DNA of 64,000 bases. It comes from Salinicoccus roseus. GTDB lineage: Bacteria; Bacillota; Bacilli; Staphylococcales; Salinicoccaceae. The first letter of the stretch is position 1; the number at the start of each line of letters is the position of its first letter. Positions 38,415 through 46,871 of the stretch are shown one piece after another. Location: contig NZ_RKQJ01000001.1 in the NCBI RefSeq assembly GCF_003814515.1, positions 806,001 to 870,000 of the forward strand, written 5' to 3'. The position numbers and the translations under genes are program-made. A model generated the notes under the pieces. The model worked only from the letters and a program-made list of their open reading frames with translations. It had not been told where the DNA came from and ran no database searches.

Positions 38415-39839
38415 CTATTCATCCTTGTTCAGGATGAGATAGTCCAGCTCCTCTTTCGTCAGGGCCCTAAGCTTCTTCAGCTGGAACAGGAAGAAGATGG
38501 CGCCGAGTGCGACCCAGGCACCGAGCGCGATATAGGACGGCGCGCTGAGTGACGCGGGTGATCCCGGATACAGCAGCAGTATAAGGAAGGTCAGAGAAAT
38601 CAGCGCACCCAATACACCAAAGATGATATAGAGGATGTTGTAGTTCTCCTTTCTGCTGAAGAACTTGACCGCTACCAGGCTTGTGATCAGAAATGCAACC
38701 GACACGCCGGTCGATGACATGTCGACGATCCAACTGAGCGCTGTACGGCCGAGCCAAGGCGCTGCGAGACACACGGTCATGATGAAGAGCACTGAGACAT
38801 AAGGTGTTTTATTTTTGCTGAGCTTCATGAACACAGGCGGGATGAAACGCGCCCGCCCGAGGGCGAACAGCAGCCGGGAAGAAGACAGATAGAAGCCGTT
38901 CAATCCCGTAAATACCCCGAATGAGATCGCAAGTGCGAGCAGTGTCATTCCAAGACCGCCCATTCCAGACTGGACGACGGATCCCGTCACCCACAGTGCC
39001 CCATCGATCGACTGCTCGTCCGGGTACACCCAGGAAGTGATGAGGATCATCAGCACGTAGGTGATGATGGAGGCGATGATACCGAAGACGATGAGCTTGA
39101 ACGTCTTATCCGGACTGAAGTTGAATTCTTCAGCCGCCTGCGGGATGTTGTCGAAACCGACATACATCCAGGGAGCGATGGCAACGATCAGGATGATCGA
39201 AGTCCATACACCATTCTGATCATTAAACAGCGGCTCAGCATTCGACAACGCAAACTCTCCCGAGAAGAATGACCATCCGAAGAGGACAGACACTACAAGC
39301 GCCATGAATATGCAGAAAAGGAACTGGAGATTCCCAGACAGGCCACTTCCCTTGATCGATATGAATGCAAATAGGATGAGTACGAGGGAAGACAGGATGA
39401 CTTCCATGATATAGACATCCCAGCCTGCAATCGTATATAAATGGCCGATTTCAAGAAATTCAGGTAGAATGAACTTGAACAGCAGACTGAAGGCGCTGGC
39501 ATTCAGTGCGACCACACATATGTATCCGAGTGCCAGAAACCAAGATGCGATGAAGCTGACGTATTTACCGAAACCGACATAGCTGAAGGCGAACTCACCA
39601 CCCGAGACCGGAAAGCGCGTCGTCAGACCGCCATACGCCACAGCGATGATCAGCATCAAAATGCCGCCGATGGTGATGCCGAGGGTCGACCCTAGCGTAC
39701 CCGAAGAAGCCAGCCAATCCCCCGGGAGTATGAAGGCGCCCCATCCGATGCTTGAACCATAGGCAATGGCCCAGATGAAACGTTTGGACATGGTATTGTC
39801 GAGCTCTGTCCGCTCGACGTTGGATATTTTTGTTTCCAT
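38415..39839 (-). CDS. APC-family amino acid permease
   Basis: 474 residues, 12 hydrophobic segments. AYGSSIGWGAFILPGDWLA in the first helix pair is the substrate/Na-binding signature of the APC superfamily. Start at 39839 follows GAGGAG by 9 bases; the frame is open further upstream but that part is not membrane-like. Substrate unknown (amino acid or polyamine). Divergent from the PQQ-propeller lipoprotein. Confidence 0.9.
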   Translation of the reverse strand: METKISNVERTELDNTMSKRFIWAIAYGSSIGWGAFILPGDWLASSGTLGSTLGITIGGILMLIIAVAYGGLTTRFPVSGGEFAFSYVGFGKYVSFIASWFLALGYICVVALNASAFSLLFKFILPEFLEIGHLYTIAGWDVYIMEVILSSLVLILFAFISIKGSGLSGNLQFLFCIFMALVVSVLFGWSFFSGEFALSNAEPLFNDQNGVWTSIILIVAIAPWMYVGFDNIPQAAEEFNFSPDKTFKLIVFGIIASIITYVLMILITSWVYPDEQSIDGALWVTGSVVQSGMGGLGMTLLALAISFGVFTGLNGFYLSSSRLLFALGRARFIPPVFMKLSKNKTPYVSVLFIMTVCLAAPWLGRTALSWIVDMSSTGVSVAFLITSLVAVKFFSRKENYNILYIIFGVLGALISLTFLILLLYPGSPASLSAPSYIALGAWVALGAIFFLFQLKKLRALTKEELDYLILNKDE

Positions 39840-39942
39840 ACTTTTAATCTCCTCTGTTTGTTTTCTGAAATATAGCCTAACAGAGCAGCCGGCAAACGTA
39901 AAATGTACATATTGCACAATTATAATGACAGGAGGAAGAAAT

Positions 39943-41277
39943 ATGACATTACTGCGCTTGATGAAATACTCGATATTATCAGGAACACTACTCATTGCAG
40001 CATGTGGAAACGCTGAAGATCAGTCCGCTGAAGAAACGACGGAGGAACCGACCGAAGAGGCAACTGGGGAGGTCGCGGAGGAGACTTCCGAGGAATCTGG
40101 CGATATGCAGGCTTTCGGTGCAGAGGAATGGACTCAGTACCGCTTCAACCCTGAAAAGAATGCCGTCATCGATTCCGGGCATGAACCGCTCGAGAATATG
40201 AAGTTCAAGACGGAGGATGAAGTCCGGGCGACACCAGTAGTCGCCGATGGCAAACTGTTCATCGGCAACCACAACTCCGGCGACATCCTTGCCTTCGACC
40301 TGGAATCCGGCGACAGGATATGGGAGGAGACGGCACCGAACTGGATCCACTCGGAAACCATCTATCACGAGGGCACAGTATATGTCGGATATGGCAACCG
40401 CCACTTCCAGGATGATGGCGTACGCGGCACCGGGGAAAATGGTGTGATGGCACTTGATGCGGAAAGTGGCGAAATCCTCTGGCAGTTCGAAACAGACGGG
40501 GAAGTCATGCCGACACCTGCCATACATGGCGATCATCTCTACATCACGACCGGAGACCGCCACCTCTACAAGCTGACACTTGATGAGGGGGAGCTTGCAC
40601 ATCAGCATGAACTCGGCTCCACCATCAGCATGTCCTCACCGAACATACATGAAGACACGCTCTATGTCGGCGGCAGCGGCCCGATGCCATATACTTTCTA
40701 TGCATATGACCTCGAGCAGGATGAGTTGAAATGGCAGACCGAGTTCGATGAAGTCGTAATGGGACTCGATGATGTTCCCCCTGCCGTAAGTGGAGGCACT
40801 GTCGTCACCACTGCCCTCGTCGAAAATGAAGAGGGAGAATCCGAGCATGAAATCTATGCGATGGACATCGAATCCGGAGAAATCCTTTGGGAAGACAACT
40901 GGGGAACCGGCCAGCCCGTCCAGAACAACAAATCCGGTGCGCCTATGATATATGAGGGCACCGTATATGTTGCCAGCCCAAAAACGAAGACTTACTATGC
41001 ATATGACCTGGAGACGGGTGAGCAGCTGTGGGCGTATGAAGATGAGGCAGCCAAGGCACCGCCGGTGGCGAAGAACGGCATCGTCTACTTCTCCAACGTT
41101 GAAGGGCGGGTTGTCGGCATGGATGCCGAGACCGGTGAGCCGGTTAAAGAAAAAGTGCTCGGCGGCACCCTTGCTCCGTCAGGCCCGATCATCGTCAACG
41201 ATACCCTCTTCGTCGGCAGCCAGGACAGCTACGTCTATGTCGTCCCGTTGAGTGACTTTGCAGACGCCAAAGAATAG
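39943..41277 (+). CDS. PQQ-type beta-propeller lipoprotein
   Basis: 444 residues. Signal peptide with lipobox LIAAC (Cys20), then an acidic Glu/Thr-rich linker (about residues 22-55), then BamB/PQQ-enzyme-like repeats of the pattern AxDxESGxxxWE (for example ALDAESGEILWQ and AMDIESGEILWE). Such lipoproteins act as extracellular binding or scaffold proteins; no PQQ active-site residues can be assigned. AGGAGG precedes the ATG. Confidence 0.88.
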   Translation: MTLLRLMKYSILSGTLLIAACGNAEDQSAEETTEEPTEEATGEVAEETSEESGDMQAFGAEEWTQYRFNPEKNAVIDSGHEPLENMKFKTEDEVRATPVVADGKLFIGNHNSGDILAFDLESGDRIWEETAPNWIHSETIYHEGTVYVGYGNRHFQDDGVRGTGENGVMALDAESGEILWQFETDGEVMPTPAIHGDHLYITTGDRHLYKLTLDEGELAHQHELGSTISMSSPNIHEDTLYVGGSGPMPYTFYAYDLEQDELKWQTEFDEVVMGLDDVPPAVSGGTVVTTALVENEEGESEHEIYAMDIESGEILWEDNWGTGQPVQNNKSGAPMIYEGTVYVASPKTKTYYAYDLETGEQLWAYEDEAAKAPPVAKNGIVYFSNVEGRVVGMDAETGEPVKEKVLGGTLAPSGPIIVNDTLFVGSQDSYVYVVPLSDFADAKE

Positions 41278-41307
41278 GATGATGTAGACTGAAGGGTCAT
41301 ATACAGA

Positions 41308-41347
41308 CCTTAATTGTCATTCACCCGGATGCTCAGTGACAGTTGCC
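41308..41347. repeat. 41-bp palindromic repeat, locus C (single diverged unit)
   Basis: One unit with left arm TTAATTGTCATTC and right arm CAGTGACAGTTGCC. Lies between the convergent propeller lipoprotein and DASS transporter genes. Confidence 0.8.
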
Positions 41348-41367
41348 GTCCCATTAATCATAAGAAC

Positions 41368-41406
41368 CAAAAAAGTGGCCCCCTCGTAATGAGGCGGGCC
41401 ATTTTT
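41368..41406 (-). terminator. Intrinsic terminator of the DASS transporter gene
   Basis: GGCCCGCCTC and GAGGGGGCC on the minus strand form a stem with one bulge around ATTAC, followed by a T-run. Also has T on the plus side, so probably bidirectional. Confidence 0.8.
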
Positions 41407-41412
41407 CATCTG

Positions 41413-43026
41413 TTATCCACTATAGTTCAACAGGTCGATGCCGAAAATGAAAGGCATCAGCAAGTATACGAATGTTACGATCAGGACGACTCCGACGATG
41501 TTCAGGGCAAAGCCTGTCTTGGCCATCTCCTGGATGCTGATCTTCTGTGTACCGAAGACGATCGCGTTTGGCGGTGTCCCCACCGGCAGCATGAATGCAC
41601 AGTTTGCAGCCATGGCGGCCGGCACCATCAATGTCAGCGGGTGCACTTCCAGTGCAATCGTCAGACCGGCGAGTACCGGCAGGATCATCGTTGCTGTTGC
41701 GGTATTGGATGTGATTTCCGTCAGGAACAGGATACCAAGTGCGACAATGAAGATGATGATGACGATATGAATGCCTTCGACAGCCGTCAGAAGTTCACCG
41801 AGCCATTGGTCGACCCCCGTCTCCACAATCGCTGCTGCCAGTGCGAGACCGCCACCGAAGAGCAGCAGTACGCCCCATGGCAGGTCACGGGCAACAGACC
41901 AGTCGAGTATGCGTTTCGACTTCCTTTTTGTCGGCAGCAGGAACAGGATGACCGACGCCATCATTGCAATCGCGCCGTCCGTAAGCATCTCCGTCACAGA
42001 CCAGTTCGACCAGATGAACCCACGGGTGATCCACATGAATGCTGCGAACAGGAAGACGATGAGGACAAGAATCTCTTCCCGTGTGATTTTTCCGAGTTTA
42101 TCGAGCTCACTGGTGATGATCTCACGTCCGCCCGGCAGATGGTCCATGCCATGCTTGAATGAGAAGAAATGCATGTAGGCCCATGCCAGGAGCAGGAAGA
42201 TGATGACGATCGGAACACCGAATAGCATCCACTGTGCAAAACTCATCTCGATGCCGAAGAGCTCCTGGAGCTGGCCGGACATAATGATGAGCGGCGGCGT
42301 ACCGATCAATGTGCCTAGGCCGCCGATCGTTCCAGCATAACCGATGCCGAGCACCAGTGATTTTTCAAACTTGCGCAGGTTCTCGTCAAGATCATTCTTC
42401 GACAGCGAGTGTGCTTCGCTGATGATCGCCATACCAATCGGGATCATGATCATGACTGCTGCGGTGTTGCTGACGAACATGGACAATATGCCCGTTGCGA
42501 TCATGAAGCCGAGCAGGATGGTCGCAGTCGTCGTACCGATTGCCTTGATGATCGTCAGTGCAATCCGCGTATGCAGATTCCACCTCTCCATGGCAAGTGC
42601 GAGCAGGAACCCTCCAAGGAAGAGGAAGATGATGTCGTTGCCGTATGCGCTTGTCGTCGTCCCGCTGTCCATGACCCCGCCCAACGGGAAGAGGAACAAT
42701 GGCAGAAGTGATGTTGCCGGGATCGGAATGGCCTCCGTAATCCACCATGTCGCAATCCATAATGTGGAAGCCACGACGAATACCCCGGCTGAATCGAGCC
42801 CCTCGGTATTCAGGAAAAGGAGCGTGAGTATGAACAGCAGCGGCCCGAGGATCAGCCCCACCAACTGCATGCGTCCATAGGAGTGCTCCGGTCCTTCATT
42901 TACAGGGCCACGGTTGCCCTGTTCAGCGTGCTTCTTGGCTTCATCCACACTGAAGAATTTGAGCAGTGACTTCGTCCTTTTGGACTCCCGCCACATATTC
43001 TGATATGTATTCTTAAACTTTGACAA
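41413..43026 (-). CDS. DASS/SLC13-family sodium:dicarboxylate symporter
   Basis: 537 residues. A 60-residue hydrophilic N-terminus precedes 11-12 hydrophobic segments. AVMIMIPIGMAI with upstream SNTA and the late TSNTATATMILPVLAGL are the paired Ser-Asn-Thr motifs that bind sodium and dicarboxylate. Probably imports succinate, fumarate or malate. Start set at TTG 43026, 8 bases after GGGAGG; an upstream GTG has no ribosome site. A cre-like site overlaps this leader. Confidence 0.9.
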   Translation of the reverse strand: MSKFKNTYQNMWRESKRTKSLLKFFSVDEAKKHAEQGNRGPVNEGPEHSYGRMQLVGLILGPLLFILTLLFLNTEGLDSAGVFVVASTLWIATWWITEAIPIPATSLLPLFLFPLGGVMDSGTTTSAYGNDIIFLFLGGFLLALAMERWNLHTRIALTIIKAIGTTTATILLGFMIATGILSMFVSNTAAVMIMIPIGMAIISEAHSLSKNDLDENLRKFEKSLVLGIGYAGTIGGLGTLIGTPPLIIMSGQLQELFGIEMSFAQWMLFGVPIVIIFLLLAWAYMHFFSFKHGMDHLPGGREIITSELDKLGKITREEILVLIVFLFAAFMWITRGFIWSNWSVTEMLTDGAIAMMASVILFLLPTKRKSKRILDWSVARDLPWGVLLLFGGGLALAAAIVETGVDQWLGELLTAVEGIHIVIIIFIVALGILFLTEITSNTATATMILPVLAGLTIALEVHPLTLMVPAAMAANCAFMLPVGTPPNAIVFGTQKISIQEMAKTGFALNIVGVVLIVTFVYLLMPFIFGIDLLNYSG

Positions 43027-43040
43027 TTTCTCTACCTCCC

Positions 43041-43055
43041 AGAAAACGCTTTCTA
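43041..43055 (-). promoter_or_regulatory. Catabolite-responsive element (cre) candidate
   Basis: On the minus strand TAGAAAGCGTTTTCT matches the cre consensus WTGNAANCGNWNNCW at 14 of 15 positions. It ends 15 bases before the transporter start, a typical roadblock position for CcpA/P-Ser-HPr. Confidence 0.6.
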
Positions 43056-43155
43056 TTGACACTAGATGAAGATATCATATTTTTTAGAATATTACCATAT
43101 GAATTTTACACCATATGGAAAACCGGCATCGTAAAATCGATGCCGGCGCTTCCGC

Positions 43156-44556
43156 CTATAGCGGTCCCCAGTTGATCCAGACGCCGATGGCAAGTACAGA
43201 CATTGCAATGACCGACCAGATGAGGAACAGCGGCAGCAGCCACTTTGCCCACTTGATCCATGGCACGCCTGCGACTGCGAGACTCGCCATCAGTGGCCCG
43301 GAAGTCGGGAAGATGCTGTTGGAGAATCCGTCGCCGAACTGGAACGACTGGACGGCCACCTGTCGTGTGACCCCGATCATGTCTGCAAGCGGTGTCTGGA
43401 TCGGCATGATGATCGCTGCCTGACCACTCCCCGAAGGAACAAAGAAGTTGAACACGGTGTTTGCGATGAACATGCCGATTGCTGCCAGCACAGGTGTCAG
43501 GGCACCGAGAGGCACGGACAGGGCATTGACGATGGTATCCAGAATGTTTGCCTGTTCCATCACGACAAGCACCGCACGGGCCACCCCGATGATCAGTGCG
43601 CCGTAGACCAGATTCTTGCACCCTTCAAGAAACGTCAGTGTGAGCTTGTTATAGTTCATGCCGGCAATGATACCTGCTACAAGACCAATGATGATGAAGA
43701 ACGCTGCCATATGGTTCGTCGTCCATTGGAACTGGATGACCGCGAATACGAAGAAGGCCAGTGCTGTCGCCACCCAGGCCAGTATGAGTTTATGGCGCAG
43801 GGTGAACGGCGCATCCTTCATTTCCACCACGTCCCCTTCATCTTCAAGGATGCCCATCAGGCTGCGTGACGGATCACGCATGATGCGTTTGGCATAGACC
43901 CACGTGTACCAGATGGTCACACCGACCAGCAGTATGAATGCAATGACCCTGAAAAGCATGCCGGAGAAAAGCGGCAGCTCTGCAATCGCATGCGCGATGC
44001 CGACCGTATATGGGTTCAGGAACCCAGCTGCAAAACCGATGAATGTCGCGCCAAACGTGATGGAGACCGCAACAATCGCATCGAGCTTCAGGGCACGTGC
44101 CAGCATGACGCCGATGGCGACGAATGGAATGACTGAGTTCGCCACGGCCCCGGTTGCACCGCCCAGTGCAAACAGGATGGAGATGACAGCAATGAGCAGG
44201 AATTCCCTGCCGCGCATCTTATCCACCGCACTCATGATGCCTCCGGTTATCGCCCCGGAACGTTCAACCACTTCGAACATGCCTCCGGCAAACAGCACAA
44301 GGAATATGAGTCCAGCCGATTCGACCATCCCGGTCTGCAGGGCCATGAATACATCCATGAAGCCGACCGGATCCTGTGCAGTACTCTCGTATGTGCCTGA
44401 AACCACACGCTCGACACCGTCCACCTGTTCCCTCTCAAATGCCCCGGCAGGTACGAAATATGTTGCGATCGCCGTTGCCACAAGTACAAGGAACAGGATG
44501 ACATATGTATCCGGCATCTCAAGACGCCTTTTATTTGGATGCTTCTGCTGTTTCAC
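43156..44556 (-). CDS. YfcC-family carrier (C4-dicarboxylate/ion transporter superfamily)
   Basis: 466 residues, 11-12 hydrophobic segments. EMPDTYVILFLVLV and YFVPAGAFER at the start, GGATGAVANSVIPFVAIG in the middle and FVPSGSGQAAI toward the end are typical of YfcC/DcuC-like carriers. Start set at GTG 44556, 9 bases after GGAGG. The upstream M20D amidohydrolase overlaps it by 26 bases, so enzyme and carrier are co-made. It probably imports or exports the hydrolase's substrate or product. Confidence 0.88.
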   Translation of the reverse strand: MKQQKHPNKRRLEMPDTYVILFLVLVATAIATYFVPAGAFEREQVDGVERVVSGTYESTAQDPVGFMDVFMALQTGMVESAGLIFLVLFAGGMFEVVERSGAITGGIMSAVDKMRGREFLLIAVISILFALGGATGAVANSVIPFVAIGVMLARALKLDAIVAVSITFGATFIGFAAGFLNPYTVGIAHAIAELPLFSGMLFRVIAFILLVGVTIWYTWVYAKRIMRDPSRSLMGILEDEGDVVEMKDAPFTLRHKLILAWVATALAFFVFAVIQFQWTTNHMAAFFIIIGLVAGIIAGMNYNKLTLTFLEGCKNLVYGALIIGVARAVLVVMEQANILDTIVNALSVPLGALTPVLAAIGMFIANTVFNFFVPSGSGQAAIIMPIQTPLADMIGVTRQVAVQSFQFGDGFSNSIFPTSGPLMASLAVAGVPWIKWAKWLLPLFLIWSVIAMSVLAIGVWINWGPL

Positions 44557-45745
44557 AATCCGCAACCTCCAATCCATCCATATGATGCAGCACTGCAAGG
44601 ATGAAGACTTTACCGATTTCAATCATGGCACGTTCATCCACATCGAATTTGGGATGGTGGTGTGGATGGACTGCATCAATCTCCGGGTTGCGTGCCCCCA
44701 CGAAGAAGAAGGAGCCCGGTACATGTTCAAGATAGTAGGCAAAATCCTCAGAAGTCATCATCGGCGTCTTCTCCTCCACCGTCATATCCGGCAGATGCTG
44801 TTCCGTAAGCACTTTGAGCTGCTCCGTCTCCGCTTCACTATTGATCAGCGGTACACAGCCGTACGTAAAGTCAACCTTTGCCGTCGCGCCATTCTGTGCG
44901 GCCGTCGATTCACTCATCATTCGGATCCACTGCTCCATGACATCCTTCGATTCCGCATCGAATGTACGCGTCGTCCCAGAAATCGTTGCCGTATCCGGGA
45001 TGACGTTCGTCGCTTCCCCGCTATGGAATTTCCCGATTGTGACGACATTCGCCGTGTTCGGGTCCATCTTGCGGCTGACGATCTGCTGCAGGTTCACCAC
45101 AAGCTGACTCATCGTCACAAGCGGATCTACTGTAGTGTGGGGAATGGCGCCGTGTCCGCCCTTCCCCTGGATGGTGATTTCAAAATTATCCCCGCCTGCC
45201 ATCGCCGGTCCCGGTATGAAGCCGATTGTTCCATAGTCGTCATCTGCCCATACGTGGGCGCCATATATGTAGTCCACACCTTCCAGACAGCCATCGGCAA
45301 TCATCAGCTGGGCACCACCCGGTGGCAGCTCCTCTGCAAATTGATGGATGAACACCACAGTGCCCGCCAGTTCCTCTTTCACACCTGCAAGCACAGTCTC
45401 AACCGCCATCAATGCAGCTGTATGCACATCATGTCCGCATGCATGGCTCACGCCGTCAATCGTCGATTTATACGGAACATCCTTCTCGTCCTGGATCGGA
45501 AGGGCATCAAAATCCGCACGCAGCGCCACCGTCGGTCCCGGCTTCCCCCCATGCAGGGTGCCGACTACACCGTTGCCGCCGACATGGGTCCTGCATTCAA
45601 TCCCGAGTGATTCCAGGTGCTGCCTGACATACTCCGGCGTAAACTGCTCCTTGAAGGATAGTTCCGGGTACATATGCAGATGCCTGCGCGCCTTCACCAT
45701 CTCGGGGTATAGATTCTCCAGCTGCTCAAATAGTGCGTTCTTCAT
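44531..45745 (-). CDS. M20D amidohydrolase (N-acyl-amino-acid hydrolase type)
   Basis: 404 residues. The dinuclear metal site is visible as ACGHDVH (about residues 100-106) and FAEELPPGG (catalytic Glu, about 138-146), with the dimerisation domain in the middle and HHHPKFDVDE near the end. Members remove acyl groups from amino acids, or cleave aminobenzoyl-glutamate or indole-acetyl-amino acids. The ATG at 45745 follows GGAG. It is clearly a paralogue of the gene at 56573, but with a different transporter partner. Confidence 0.92.
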   Translation of the reverse strand: MKNALFEQLENLYPEMVKARRHLHMYPELSFKEQFTPEYVRQHLESLGIECRTHVGGNGVVGTLHGGKPGPTVALRADFDALPIQDEKDVPYKSTIDGVSHACGHDVHTAALMAVETVLAGVKEELAGTVVFIHQFAEELPPGGAQLMIADGCLEGVDYIYGAHVWADDDYGTIGFIPGPAMAGGDNFEITIQGKGGHGAIPHTTVDPLVTMSQLVVNLQQIVSRKMDPNTANVVTIGKFHSGEATNVIPDTATISGTTRTFDAESKDVMEQWIRMMSESTAAQNGATAKVDFTYGCVPLINSEAETEQLKVLTEQHLPDMTVEEKTPMMTSEDFAYYLEHVPGSFFFVGARNPEIDAVHPHHHPKFDVDERAMIEIGKVFILAVLHHMDGLEVADCETAEASK

Positions 45746-45766
45746 TACAATCACTCCAATTTTATT

Positions 45767-45780
45767 ATAATACGTATTAT
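45767..45780. promoter_or_regulatory. 14-bp perfect palindrome, possible operator
   Basis: ATAATACGTATTAT, 22 bases upstream of the amidohydrolase ATG, overlapping a TATAAT on the minus strand. The regulator is unknown. Confidence 0.45.
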
Positions 45781-45826
45781 TACATAATTATTCATAAATA
45801 TAAATATGTTTTTGGGTTTATATATA

Positions 45827-45852
45827 ATAAAAACACCTCAATAGATGAGGTG
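45827..45852 (-). terminator. Leftward intrinsic terminator without an annotated gene
   Basis: On the minus strand CACCTCA and TGAGGTG form a 7-bp stem around TCTAT, followed by TTTTTATT. Confidence 0.75.
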
Positions 45853-45876
45853 CCCCTTTGGATATATGGTCGAACA

Positions 45877-45925
45877 ATAAAAAAAGGCATCTCAAATGGC
45901 TTCTTTCTCTTCTACATTTGGGATG
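45877..45925 (-). terminator. Second leftward intrinsic terminator without an annotated gene
   Basis: On the minus strand GCATCCCAAAT and ATTTGAGATGC form an 11-bp stem (one G-T pair) around a 17-base loop, followed by C and seven T. It lies 25 bases upstream of the other terminator. Confidence 0.75.
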
Positions 45926-46280
45926 CATATATCTCCTGATTCAATAATTCATTTGTGGTGTGGATGAGACCACAGTAGATGTTACGGACGGAGAATAATC
46001 CTATACTGATCCTCTTAGCCTATCTATATCTTCTACTCAGTTCATTTTTTTCTTACACAAAGTATTCCCTCTAAATTGCCCTTATACCAGCTGTTAAACC
46101 ATTAAGGCCCCCGACCAAGGAACAACTGGCCTGTAATATACAGTAACGATTATAATGAAGAATTCATGAGGCAATTTTCGCTCCAATGCACTTGCGTCAG
46201 TGTATAGATATGTGATTTTAAACTATTTATTATTATAATAAAGTTTCATACACCCTTCCCTATCCTCCTTCCCCTCGGTT

Positions 46281-46320
46281 TGAAACTTTATAAATAATTA
46301 AATAACGAAGTAAAGTTTCA
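46281..46320. repeat. Inverted repeat TGAAACTTTA / TAAAGTTTCA
   Basis: Exact 10-bp arms at 46281-46290 and 46311-46320 around a 20-base AT-rich centre. A third copy of TAAAGTTTCA lies at 46239-46248 and a shorter AAGTTTCAT near 46723. Function unknown. Confidence 0.6.
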
Positions 46321-46832
46321 TGTATTACAATGTATGTCGTCACATTCCGATGCAATCATTAATCTGATATCATTATATACCAAGGGGCGTACCTTTTCAA
46401 TACAAATTATACAAATATTCTGAATCATTGAAATATTTACAAATGATCACTTTGATTTTATTAAGATGATATGAAATTATATGTCTAATGCAGAAGTATT
46501 ATGTACTGCCCCTTTTTATGTTTAAAGGAGAATTATGCACATTTTATGAGAAATAATGTATATAGATGTGTACCATGCGGTTCACTATTATAGAGGTACT
46601 ATCTTTGAAAGTTTTTTCATCAAAAAATTCAGTATATTCATTACATAATTTGGATATGCTGTTACACCTACCAACTTACTAATGATTACAAGGTTTTATT
46701 TTTGTAAATTATTTTAAATTAGAAGTTTCATGGAAGATTATTAAGTTTTTCCCTGATTTGTCTCCTTAATTTAAAGTGTCGTTAAATTTTCTGAAAATTA
46801 TGTACCTCCGACTCTCTCCTTCCTTCCGACCG

Positions 46833-46841
46833 TGGTAAAAT
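46833..46841 (+). promoter_or_regulatory. Extended -10 promoter of the acetamidase gene
   Basis: TGGTAAAAT (TG motif plus TAAAAT) with no recognisable -35, 30 bases before the start codon. Confidence 0.5.
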
Positions 46842-46871
46842 AGAGATAACACTATAAAGGGGATGGTTCAA

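Larger units (their letters stand above)
45746..46871. other. Gene-free AT-rich region of 1.1 kb
   Basis: No credible coding frame in either direction. Contents: a 14-bp palindrome next to the amidohydrolase start, two leftward intrinsic terminators near 45.83 and 45.9 kb, repeated TAAAGTTTCA motifs near 46.2-46.3 kb, and an extended -10 promoter for the acetamidase at the right end. Base composition is much more AT-rich than the flanking genes. Confidence 0.8.

Noticed and set aside
39921-39926. TATAAT as the promoter of the propeller lipoprotein gene
   Set aside because: Transcription from it would begin at the ribosome site itself and no -35 is recognisable.
43904-45610. Plus-strand open frame of 568 codons opposite the YfcC and amidohydrolase genes
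   Set aside because: Spans two well-supported minus-strand genes antisense; Arg/His/Cys-rich nonsense composition.
45733-45939. Open frame of 68 codons at the start of the AT-rich gap
   Set aside because: No ribosome site; it overlaps the amidohydrolase start and the terminator hairpins.
45926-46160. T-box leader for the amidohydrolase-YfcC operon
   Set aside because: The conserved T-box sequence (AGGGTGGNACCGCG-type) is absent on the minus strand.
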